Source: Gammaproteobacteria bacterium (GTDB lineage Bacteria > Pseudomonadota > Gammaproteobacteria > Eutrophobiales > Eutrophobiaceae). Taken from it: a stretch of DNA of 6,637 nucleotides. Numbering within the stretch: position 1 is the first letter of the stretch; the number at the start of each line of letters is the position of its first letter. Where the stretch lies: the NCBI GenBank assembly GCA_009843675.1, contig VYCZ01000426.1, positions 1 to 6,637 on the forward strand, given 5' to 3'. Below are positions 1-6,637 of this stretch, in pieces. A program made the translations under genes and the position numbers. Under the pieces are notes generated by a model. That model had not been told where the DNA came from. It did not search any database and was given only the letters and a program-made list of their open reading frames with translations.

Positions 1-733
1 CATCCATGCTGTGCCGGTCGAGGCGGTCCAGCCAGAGAAACAGGATGCGGGTATCCCGTTCGACCCGATTGATGAGATACTCCACCACCTGGTCGGTGAG
101 CTCGAACCCGCGCTCCTGCGCGCGCAGTTTCAAGGCTGCCATATTCTCGTGATCGTCCAGCGGTTGCAGGTGATAGCAAAGACCCCAGGACAATCTTGAT
201 TTCAGGTCCGGCAGCCGAAGCAGGCTGCCTTTGGAGCTGCATCCTGCGCTCATCACCAGGGGCGTTTCCGTGTCCTTGAGGCGGTTGAACAAGTCGAACA
301 GCGCCAGTTCCCAATCGTCCCTGCCCGCCAGTTCATCCACGTCGTCCAGGCACACCAGGCTGAGATCTTCCAGGGACGAAAACAGGTCCGGAGTAAACTC
401 ATCGATCTGTTTTAACGGGATATAGGCGCAGGCGCGCTCCGACAACGCAGCCAGGTTGCATGTGGCCTGGAGCAAATGACTCTTTCCCGCTCCCCGGCCT
501 GCCCAGAGATAGATATTGTCGTGACCGGTGCCTCTTGCGATACCCTGCAAGGCGTCTGCCGGCTCCCGGTTCAAACCTGGAATATAGCTGTCAAACGTGT
601 AGATGTCATGGCGCGCGAACCCCAGCGGGAGTTGCGAACTCGAGGTGGTATCCTCCCCGGTCCTGAGCGGCTGAAATTTATGATCACGGTGGAATTCCAG
701 GGACCGTTGGCGCTTGTGAGCCGATTTTCTCAT
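1..733 (-). CDS. hda: DnaA regulatory inactivator Hda (3' end cut by window)
   Basis: AAA+ protein related to DnaA. With the DNA-loaded sliding clamp it stimulates hydrolysis of DnaA-bound ATP, so that replication does not re-initiate too early. I translated the minus strand by hand: 244 codons are open up to the left edge. Visible parts are a clamp-binding-like QLPLG at residues 34-38, a P-loop GRGAGKSH at 79-86 (with Lys where E. coli Hda has Arg), a Walker B-like LVCLDD at 126-131, the arginine-finger segment LPDLKSRLSW at 174-183, and a sensor-II region near RVERDTRILF at 223-232. The protein stops at LDRHSMD, so only about 15-20 C-terminal residues should be missing. It lies 11 bp after the DUF2066 stop and is probably cotranscribed with it. 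The ATG at 733 is chosen. An in-frame GTG at 748, overlapping the upstream TGA as GTGA, would add five residues. The roughly 33 residues before QLPLG are longer than in E. coli or Pseudomonas Hda and are basic. Family assignment is firm; the start is uncertain. Confidence 0.93.
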   Translation of the reverse strand, partial: MRKSAHKRQRSLEFHRDHKFQPLRTGEDTTSSSQLPLGFARHDIYTFDSYIPGLNREPADALQGIARGTGHDNIYLWAGRGAGKSHLLQATCNLAALSERACAYIPLKQIDEFTPDLFSSLEDLSLVCLDDVDELAGRDDWELALFDLFNRLKDTETPLVMSAGCSSKGSLLRLPDLKSRLSWGLCYHLQPLDDHENMAALKLRAQERGFELTDQVVEYLINRVERDTRILFLWLDRLDRHSMD

Positions 734-744
734 GGCGGTTCTGC

Positions 745-1848
745 TCACGGGTTCAGGAGATAGTAGTGGCCGTCCGGGCTTTCAACCGGTTCCAGGACCC
801 TTCCCAGGTTGATGGTCTGTACCACAGCCTGTTCGCCGCCATGGGCAGCCAATGCCAAGGTGACTTCCCCGGCGCGCACCTCCTTCACATGGATACGGCT
901 GACCGAACTCAGGAAATCCAGGTAGTTGAGCAGGCGCGCGTATTGATCGACGGAATTAACGGCGCCGACCGTGATCTCGATATCTCCCAGCTGGGTGTAG
1001 CTGCCGCTGTGGACGAACTCGTATGCCAGGGCATCGACGAAACCGTCGAAACCTTCTTCCAGGGCGAGTTCCAGCAGGTCGGTCTCAGTGGTCCACTCGT
1101 ACTTGAGGCCGTCTTTCCCGTAACTTCTCCACCTGCCTTCCCAGATCCCCGGGACAGGGGCGCTCACACTTGCCGTCAGGACGGCATCGGCCCTGTACCT
1201 CGCGGAAGCGGCCATGATCTGCTCATGGAAACCAAGCCATACATCCCCGGGCTGTATCTTTACCCGGTCATCGAGGTCGTAGAGGGGAAACAGGATGGAG
1301 ACTCCGCGGCGCTGCGCCACCTCCTGCACTATCGCCAGCAATTCCGGCTCCCTGCCGGCTTCGGCAAACAACCTGCGGGTTGACCGCTCCAGCGCGAGCC
1401 AGACCAGGATGGACGGCCGTTCCTTGTCCCATACCGGTATTCCCGAATCCCGCAGGGAGTTATTCAGGTTCTCCTCGTCGAATTTAACGGCTAAACGCCA
1501 TCTCGGCGCGGGATCCGGACCGTACAAGGCGGGTATCTCCGCCTGGATCTCCTGGTACCGGTACTGCTGAACGAATCTTTCCGCCTGGTCCAGGATCGGC
1601 TCCAGGGCAGATTCCGCCGACACATCACGCGTGCCGGTCAGTTTCACCAGCACCATGCCCAGGCAGGCCCGGATCGCTGCCGGCCTGCCCTCATTCGATT
1701 GACTGTTTACGATTGTCTCGGCCTCGTACAGACCCGGCACCTTGATTGCATATACAAACTGCGGACACAGACAGGCCAGGCAGCAAAAGACCTGCAATAT
1801 CTTTTTCACGCCTTCAGGCTTTATAAAATCTGGAAAGGGTACTACCAT
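745..1848 (-). CDS. DUF2066 domain-containing exported protein
   Basis: A 367-residue protein of the DUF2066 family, which is commonly found between purM and hda in Gammaproteobacteria (Pseudomonas has the same order). Its biochemical function is unknown to me. The N-terminus carries a signal peptide: KK at residues 15-16, a hydrophobic cysteine-rich core (ILQVFCCLACLC, 17-28), and a plausible signal peptidase I site after FVYA (residue 34). The mature protein begins IKVPGLYEAE. No good lipobox is seen, so a lipoprotein is unlikely. The rest is a soluble, mostly charged chain with no further membrane segment, so a periplasmic location is inferred. The longest start, ATG 1848, is listed. The in-frame GTG at 1809, which gives a protein beginning MKKILQVF, is a strong alternative: it makes a textbook-length signal peptide, and the best promoter candidate would start RNA at about 1845, downstream of the ATG. 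The gene is followed at once by hda, which suggests an operon. Confidence 0.85.
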   Translation of the reverse strand: MVVPFPDFIKPEGVKKILQVFCCLACLCPQFVYAIKVPGLYEAETIVNSQSNEGRPAAIRACLGMVLVKLTGTRDVSAESALEPILDQAERFVQQYRYQEIQAEIPALYGPDPAPRWRLAVKFDEENLNNSLRDSGIPVWDKERPSILVWLALERSTRRLFAEAGREPELLAIVQEVAQRRGVSILFPLYDLDDRVKIQPGDVWLGFHEQIMAASARYRADAVLTASVSAPVPGIWEGRWRSYGKDGLKYEWTTETDLLELALEEGFDGFVDALAYEFVHSGSYTQLGDIEITVGAVNSVDQYARLLNYLDFLSSVSRIHVKEVRAGEVTLALAAHGGEQAVVQTINLGRVLEPVESPDGHYYLLNP

Positions 1849-1859
1849 CGCATTATAGT
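1831..1859 (+). promoter_or_regulatory. Candidate sigma-70 promoter for purM
   Basis: TGGAAA at 1831-1836 (4 of 6 to TTGACA) and TATAGT at 1854-1859 (5 of 6 to TATAAT) are separated by exactly 17 bp. The predicted start near 1866 leaves a purM leader of about 26 nt. The -10 overlaps the minus-strand TATAAT at 1852-1857, so the two polymerases could not bind together. I see no PurR-type palindrome in the gap. Confidence 0.5.
1852..1857 (-). promoter_or_regulatory. Candidate -10 box for the DUF2066-hda operon
   Basis: On the minus strand this is TATAAT, a perfect sigma-70 -10 hexamer. At a 17-bp spacing the -35 position reads TATTAG, a poor match to TTGACA, so the element would rely on its -10 or on an activator. 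Transcription would start about 7 bp downstream, near 1845. That is just inside the annotated ATG (1846-1848) and so favours the GTG at 1809 as the real start of the DUF2066 protein. Confidence 0.45.
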
Positions 1860-1891
1860 ATCGTACTTCATTCCCTAATATCAGCGTATCT

Positions 1892-2923
1892 GTGAAGCAC
1901 TCCGATTATGAAGCCGCCGGGGTCAGTATCGACCGCGGCAACGAACTGGTAGCAAATATCAAACCCCTGGTGCGGGCCACGCAGCGTCCCGGGGCGCTGG
2001 GTGAACTGGGCGGCTTCGGGGCGTTGTTCGACCTGTCTGCGACCGGATACCGCCAACCGGTACTGGTCTCAGGCGCCGACGGCGTCGGAACGAAAATCAA
2101 ACTCGCTATCGAACTGGACCGGCACGACACCATCGGCATTGACCTGGTTGCCATGTGCGTCAACGATATCCTGGTGCAGGGCGCAGAACCCCTGTTCTTT
2201 CTCGATTATTTCGCCTGTTCCAGGCTGGACGTGACAACCGCGACAGACGTTGTGAAAGGCATTGCCCGGGGTTGTGAACTGTCCGGCTGCGCCCTGGCAG
2301 GCGGCGAGACTGCGGAAATGCCGGGAATGTACCGGCCCGGTGAATACGACCTGGCGGGTTTCTGCGTGGGCGCAGTGGAAAAACAGGAAATCATCACCGG
2401 AGAACATGTCCGGGAGGGAGATACGCTTATCGCTCTCCCCTCCAGTGGCCCGCATGCGAACGGGTATTCCCTGATCCGCAAGATTCTTGCCGACTCCGGG
2501 ACGTCCCTGACCGATAAACTGGACGGAGCCCCGTTCTCCGATTTGTTGCTGGAACCGACGCGTATCTACAAGGACGCCATTTTCGCATTATTGCCGGAAG
2601 TAACCCTCAAGGCGGCCGCCCATATCACGGGAGGAGGGTTGACCGAAAACATCCCCCGGGTCATTCCCGAAGATACGCGCGCAGAAATCAACCTGGGTAG
2701 CTGGCAATGGCCCGGCATATTCCACTGGGTGCAGGAAACCGGCAACATCGAGACGAAGGAGATGTACCGGACATTCAACTGCGGTGTCGGAATGGTCCTT
2801 GTAGTGAGTCCGGAAGAAGGAGAAAAGGCCCTCGGACTGCTGCACGCCGCAGGCGAACGGCCATGGCGCCTCGGCGCTATCCGGGGGTATGACGGTGAAG
2901 GCAAACGTGTTCGTTACGCTTGA
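1892..2923 (+). CDS. purM: Phosphoribosylformylglycinamidine cyclo-ligase (AIR synthetase)
   Basis: Cytosolic enzyme of de novo purine synthesis. It closes FGAM to 5-aminoimidazole ribonucleotide using ATP. The 343 residues compare with 345 in E. coli, and the sequence can be matched along its full length. Conserved blocks are GGFGALFDL (40-48), the nucleotide-site stretch SGADGVGTK (60-68), [25 protein letters not shown] (starting at 84), [11 protein letters not shown] (137-147), [11 protein letters not shown] (184-194), [14 protein letters not shown] (244-257) and [11 protein letters not shown] (291-301). The start is a GTG, chosen because the reading frame then opens with the family-typical short lead into [10 protein letters not shown]. 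The Shine-Dalgarno signal in front of it is weak. The gene diverges from DUF2066 and converges on prpC. purN, the common downstream partner, is absent. The stop codon lies 18 bp before a palindromic repeat. Confidence 0.98.
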   Translation: MKHSDYEAAGVSIDRGNELVANIKPLVRATQRPGALGELGGFGALFDLSATGYRQPVLVSGADGVGTKIKLAIELDRHDTIGIDLVAMCVNDILVQGAEPLFFLDYFACSRLDVTTATDVVKGIARGCELSGCALAGGETAEMPGMYRPGEYDLAGFCVGAVEKQEIITGEHVREGDTLIALPSSGPHANGYSLIRKILADSGTSLTDKLDGAPFSDLLLEPTRIYKDAIFALLPEVTLKAAAHITGGGLTENIPRVIPEDTRAEINLGSWQWPGIFHWVQETGNIETKEMYRTFNCGVGMVLVVSPEEGEKALGLLHAAGERPWRLGAIRGYDGEGKRVRYA

Positions 2924-2947
2924 TATTTGGGATCGATATTTGGGGTC
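2922..2947. repeat. 13-bp tandem duplication at the purM stop
   Basis: GATATTTGGGATC (2922-2934) is followed directly by GATATTTGGGGTC (2935-2947), which match at 12 of 13 positions. The first copy includes the last two bases of the purM TGA. The second copy runs into the first bases of the palindromic repeat that begins at 2942, so the duplication straddles the element boundary. Confidence 0.75.
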
Positions 2948-3014
2948 AGAGTAAAAATTCTGACGACACTTACTCTGACCCCGGAAGTGTCGTCAGAATT
3001 TTTACTCTGACCCC
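2942..3014. repeat. REP/MITE-like palindromic repeat, copy A (compound)
   Basis: Positions 2942-2971 and 2985-3014 form a perfect 30-bp inverted repeat around a 13-nt loop. The block can be read as one complete 41-bp unit in inverted orientation (2942-2982, with ends GGGGTCAGAGTAA and TTACTCTGACCCC). Two bases (GG) follow, then the last 30 bp of a second unit in direct orientation (2985-3014). Bases 2990-3014 are identical to 6104-6128, and 2997-3014 to 5042-5059. The block lies between the stops of convergent purM and prpC; the prpC stop is only 4 bp away. It could form a strong hairpin in either transcript, but no U-run follows, so a classical intrinsic terminator is not supported. Confidence 0.92.
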
Positions 3015-3018
3015 TGCT

Positions 3019-4164
3019 TTACTTCCCCCTGTCTTCCAGCGGAACGAATTCCATCCTGTCCGGCCCGGTGTAGTTGGCGCCGGGGCGGATGATCTTTCCG
3101 TCCTGGCGCTGTTCGATGATGTGCGATGCCCAGCCTGTGATCCGCGACATGACGAATATCGGCGTAAACATGGGCGTAGGAATACCCATCATGTTGTAAG
3201 AGACTGCAGAGAACCAGTCCAGGTTGGGAAACATCTTTTTGACGTCCCACATCACGGTTTCCAGTCTTTCCGCAATATTGAACAGGTTCATGTCGCCCTT
3301 TTCCGCGGAGAGCTGTTTCGCAACGCGTTTGATGACCTCATTGCGAGGGTCCGAGATGGTATAAACGGGATGGCCGAACCCCATCACTATCTCTTTCCGG
3401 GCGAGCCGTTCCCGGATGTCCGCCTCCGCCTCATCCGGGGTCGCATAGCGTTGCTGGATTTCCATGGCCACCTCATTGGCGCCGCCGTGTTTCGGACCGC
3501 GCAGCGCGCCGGTGGCGCCGGTAACGGCAGAATACATATCCGATCCGGTCCCGGCGATGACCCGCCCGGTGAAGGTGGAGGCGTTGAACTCGTGTTCGGC
3601 ATACAGGATCAGGGAGGTGTGCATGGCGCGAACCCAGATATCCGGCGGAGGCTCCTGGTGCAGCATGTGCAGGAAGTGGCCGCCGATGGAATCATCCCCG
3701 GTATTCTCATCGATGCGCCTGCCGTGCCGGCTGAAATGGTGCCAGTAAGCCAGCATGGAAGGGAACGAAGCCAGCAGCCGGTCGGCGATATCACGGGCTT
3801 CGGCGCTGGTATGCTCGCCGGATTCCGGCGCCACCGCGCCCAGCAGCGAGCAACCGGTCCTGAGAACATCCATGGGCGCGACATCGGCCGGCAGCAATTC
3901 CAGGCCGCGTTTTACCGGGTCCGGCAGGCTGCGCAGCGTGGCCAGTTTCACCTTGTACCTGTCCAGTTCCTTCCGGTCAGGCAACCGCTCATGCAGCAAC
4001 AGGTGCGCGATCTCTTCAAATTCGCAGGTATCAGCGATATCCAGTATGTCGTAGCCGCGATAGGACAGGTCATTGCCGCTACGGCCCACCGTACACAAGG
4101 CGGTATTCCCGGCCGGCACCCCCGACAGGGAGACCGACTTCTTCGGTTTAAATCCCGTACTCAT
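3019..4164 (-). CDS. prpC: 2-methylcitrate synthase
   Basis: Condenses propionyl-CoA with oxaloacetate to 2-methylcitrate, the entry step of the 2-methylcitrate cycle, in the cytosol. The 381 residues compare with 389 in E. coli PrpC, the difference being mainly a shorter N-terminus. The family opening [22 protein letters not shown] (starting at 6) is characteristic of PrpC rather than GltA. The citrate-synthase catalytic residues are visible: His226 in [10 protein letters not shown], His265 in GFGHPVYTI and Asp316 in [21 protein letters not shown] (35-42) and [19 protein letters not shown] (starting at 191) are also typical. The ATG overlaps the prpB stop as ATGA, and GAGGA lies 9 nt upstream inside prpB, so the two genes are translationally coupled. 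The C-terminus (EDRGK) ends 4 bp before palindromic repeat copy A. A side activity on acetyl-CoA is possible, as the family often has some. Confidence 0.96.
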   Translation of the reverse strand: MSTGFKPKKSVSLSGVPAGNTALCTVGRSGNDLSYRGYDILDIADTCEFEEIAHLLLHERLPDRKELDRYKVKLATLRSLPDPVKRGLELLPADVAPMDVLRTGCSLLGAVAPESGEHTSAEARDIADRLLASFPSMLAYWHHFSRHGRRIDENTGDDSIGGHFLHMLHQEPPPDIWVRAMHTSLILYAEHEFNASTFTGRVIAGTGSDMYSAVTGATGALRGPKHGGANEVAMEIQQRYATPDEAEADIRERLARKEIVMGFGHPVYTISDPRNEVIKRVAKQLSAEKGDMNLFNIAERLETVMWDVKKMFPNLDWFSAVSYNMMGIPTPMFTPIFVMSRITGWASHIIEQRQDGKIIRPGANYTGPDRMEFVPLEDRGK

Positions 4165-5039
4165 TGCGGCGCGTCCTCAAGAAACAGGGCATCCAGTTTC
4201 CGTTCGTATTCGTGGTAGTCCAACAGGTCATACATTTCCTCCCGGGTCTGCATGGAATCGATAACATTGCGCTGGTGGCCGTCTGCCAGGACGGCCCGGT
4301 AAAAACCCATGGCGGCCTTGTTCATCGCCCGGTAGGCCCCGCAGCAGTAGAGCACGATGTCGACGCCCACGGCGCCCAGTTCCGGGGTCGAAAACAGGGG
4401 CGTTTTGCCGAATTCCGTGATATTCGCCAGGATCGGCGCCGGTACCTGCGCACGCAGGGTCCGGTACTGCTCCAGGGCCGTCACCGCCTCCGGGAAGATC
4501 ATGTCGGCGCCGGCTTCGATACAGGCGTTCGCCCGCTCTATAACGGACTGCATGCCCTCGGCCGCCAGGGCATCGGTGCGCGCCATGATGACGAAGCCGT
4601 CGTCATTACGGGCGTCCACCGCGGCCTTGATGCGGTCCACCATCTCCGCCTGCGGGACGATGGCCTTGTTCGGCCTGTGCCCGCATCGTTTCTGCGCCAC
4701 CTGGTCCTCGATGTGCATGGCAGCGGCGCCGGCTTTGGCAAGGTTCCTGGTCGTCCTGGCGATATTGAAGGCGCCGCCGAAACCGGTATCCGCGTCCACC
4801 AGCAACGGCAGGTCGCAGACATCGGTAATACGCCGCACGTCGATCAGCAGATCCTCAAGGGAACTGATGCCGAGGTCCGGCACACCCAGGGCATTGGCGG
4901 CCAGGCCGCCGCCGGACAGGTAAATCGCCTTATGCCCTGCCCGTTGCGCCATGCGCGCGGCCAGCGCAGTAATCGTACCGACGACCTGCAACGGCCTGTT
5001 GTCTTCCACGGCCAGGCGGAACTTGTTTGTTGATTTCAT
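4161..5039 (-). CDS. prpB: 2-methylisocitrate lyase
   Basis: Cleaves (2R,3S)-2-methylisocitrate to pyruvate and succinate, the last step of the 2-methylcitrate cycle. It belongs to the isocitrate lyase/PEP mutase superfamily (TIM barrel, Mg-dependent). The 292 residues are close to E. coli PrpB in length and sequence. Motifs are YLSGGGLAA (40-48), the metal-binding VDADTGFGG (81-89; Asp82 and Asp84), HIEDQV (109-114), the active-site signature KRCGHRPNK (117-125) with catalytic Cys119, VIMARTDA (from about 149), and [12 protein letters not shown] with the C-terminal [17 protein letters not shown]. The KRCGHRPNK form and the short length separate it from true isocitrate lyase. The start ATG at 5037-5039 gives the family-typical short N-terminus. 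Its Shine-Dalgarno signal is displaced by repeat copy B. It is first in an operon with prpC; the dehydratase gene is not in the window. Confidence 0.96.
   Translation of the reverse strand: MKSTNKFRLAVEDNRPLQVVGTITALAARMAQRAGHKAIYLSGGGLAANALGVPDLGISSLEDLLIDVRRITDVCDLPLLVDADTGFGGAFNIARTTRNLAKAGAAAMHIEDQVAQKRCGHRPNKAIVPQAEMVDRIKAAVDARNDDGFVIMARTDALAAEGMQSVIERANACIEAGADMIFPEAVTALEQYRTLRAQVPAPILANITEFGKTPLFSTPELGAVGVDIVLYCCGAYRAMNKAAMGFYRAVLADGHQRNVIDSMQTREEMYDLLDYHEYERKLDALFLEDAPQ
4174..4178 (-). promoter_or_regulatory. Ribosome binding site of prpC inside prpB
   Basis: Minus-strand GAGGA (within TTGAGGA) lies 9 nt before the prpC ATG and inside the last codons of prpB. Together with the 4-bp ATGA overlap it supports the chosen prpC start and coupled translation of the two genes. 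Confidence 0.65.
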
Positions 5040-5046
5040 ATAATTT

Positions 5047-6130
<1,084 letters not shown>

Positions 6131-6140
6131 CGTAATTGCG

Positions 6141-6637
6141 TTAAAACAGTTCTTCCAGGAAGTTCAGCAGCGTCTGCCAGGAGCGATTATCGGCACTCTT
6201 GTTGTAAATGGCCCCGAGGTCAGGAAAGTTGGCCTCCGGATTGGTGAAGGCATGCAAGGTATTGCCATAGACGTGTATCTGCCAGTCCGCGCCGGCTTCC
6301 GTCAACTCTTTCTCCAGCGCAACCACTGCGTCCACAGGCACCATGGGATCTTCATGACCGTGCAGCGCCAGCACTTTGGCCTTTATTTTAGTTCCTGCCG
6401 TGTTCCCCGGCGCGCCGAACAGGCCGTGAAAACTGGCCACACCGTTGATATCAGTGCCTATGCGGGCAAGATCCAGGACACACAGGCCGCCAAAGCAATA
6501 GCCGATCGCGGCAATCCGGTCATTGTCCACTTCCGGCTGTGATTTCAGGGTTTCAAGTGATGCCGTCAAACGGGATTGCAGCATGGCCCGGTCATCCAGG
6601 AAAGGCTGCATCAGGCCGGCGTTCTCTTCCACACTGG
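6141..6637 (-). CDS. Dienelactone hydrolase family protein (5' end cut by window)
   Basis: Alpha/beta-hydrolase of the dienelactone hydrolase family, with 165 C-terminal residues visible. The frame stays open to the right edge, so the true start lies outside. Numbering from the in-frame GTG at 6632, the catalytic triad is visible: Cys46 in the nucleophile elbow GYCFGG (44-49), Asp95 in ALHGHEDPMVPVD, and His127 in VYGNTLHAFTNPEA. The segment ENAGLMQPFLDDRAMLQSRL is typical of the region just before the nucleophile in about 240-residue family members, so roughly 70-90 N-terminal residues are missing. The GTG at 6632 is therefore not a credible start. Many members are of unknown substrate, acting as carboxymethylenebutenolidase-like or general esterases. 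Nothing nearby points to aromatic degradation, so I give no gene symbol. The gene converges on hemB across repeat copy C. Confidence 0.92.
   Translation of the reverse strand, partial: SVEENAGLMQPFLDDRAMLQSRLTASLETLKSQPEVDNDRIAAIGYCFGGLCVLDLARIGTDINGVASFHGLFGAPGNTAGTKIKAKVLALHGHEDPMVPVDAVVALEKELTEAGADWQIHVYGNTLHAFTNPEANFPDLGAIYNKSADNRSWQTLLNFLEELF

Noticed and set aside
766..1383. 205-codon plus-strand open frame
   Set aside because: It is antisense to the DUF2066 gene, with no family resemblance and no initiation signal.
1764..1800. Lipoprotein signal in the DUF2066 protein
   Set aside because: The cysteines in FCCLACLC do not follow a lipobox ([LVI][AST][GA]C), while VYA gives an acceptable signal peptidase I site.
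3019..4164. Housekeeping citrate synthase (gltA)
   Set aside because: The N-terminal [22 protein letters not shown] block, the 381-residue length and coupling to prpB identify PrpC.
2920..4218. 432-codon open frame on the plus strand
   Set aside because: It lies antisense to prpC, begins inside the purM end and the repeat, and has low-complexity Arg/Gly/His-rich content. It is a shadow of the prpC codon pattern.
4164..5033. 289-codon open frame on the plus strand
   Set aside because: It is exactly antisense to prpB, with no recognisable motif. PrpB on the other strand is conserved along its full length.
6141..6632. GTG at 6632 as the start of the DLH gene
   Set aside because: The frame is open to the window edge, and the N-terminal part of the alpha/beta-hydrolase fold would be missing.

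Overview
The window comes from a moderately GC-rich proteobacterium, most likely a gammaproteobacterium. It carries six protein genes, two of them cut by the window edges. The clues to the lineage are the purM / DUF2066 / hda neighbourhood, which is typical of Gammaproteobacteria, and PrpB, PrpC and PurM sequences that resemble the E. coli proteins almost throughout. No species can be named from the sequence alone.

Left part (1-1848, minus strand): a two-gene operon of a secreted or periplasmic DUF2066 protein followed by hda (regulatory inactivator of DnaA), whose last residues lie beyond the left edge. Divergent from it, purM (AIR synthetase of purine synthesis) runs on the plus strand from 1892 to 2923. 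The 43-bp gap between the DUF2066 gene and purM holds two face-to-face promoter candidates whose -10 boxes overlap. The usual partner purN does not follow purM.

Middle part (3019-5039, minus strand): prpB and prpC, overlapping by 4 bp, encode the last-step lyase and the first-step synthase of the 2-methylcitrate cycle (propionyl-CoA disposal). The dehydratase (prpD or acnD/prpF), a propionyl-CoA ligase and the prpR regulator are not in the window. prpC converges on purM. Right part: hemB (5106-6098, plus strand; an aspartate-type, probably Mg-dependent porphobilinogen synthase) diverges from prpB and converges on a dienelactone hydrolase family gene that leaves the window on the right.

The most unusual structure is a short palindromic repeat family. 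A 41-43 bp unit ends in inverted copies of GGGGTCAGAGTAA and occurs in three of the four intergenic junctions right of 2900: purM/prpC, prpB/hemB and hemB/DLH. Every copy keeps the same right end (AATTTTTACTCTGACCCC). The left end is cut back to different extents, leaving 18, 30, 41 and 43 bp. The copies touch gene ends: one supplies the last codons and stop of hemB, and another sits between a Shine-Dalgarno-like AGGG and the prpB start codon. This looks like a REP/MITE-like dispersed element. No transposase is present in the window.

The genes are ordinary housekeeping and central-metabolism genes, and I see no defence system, CRISPR array, tRNA or rRNA. Every stretch longer than 300 bases contains a gene.
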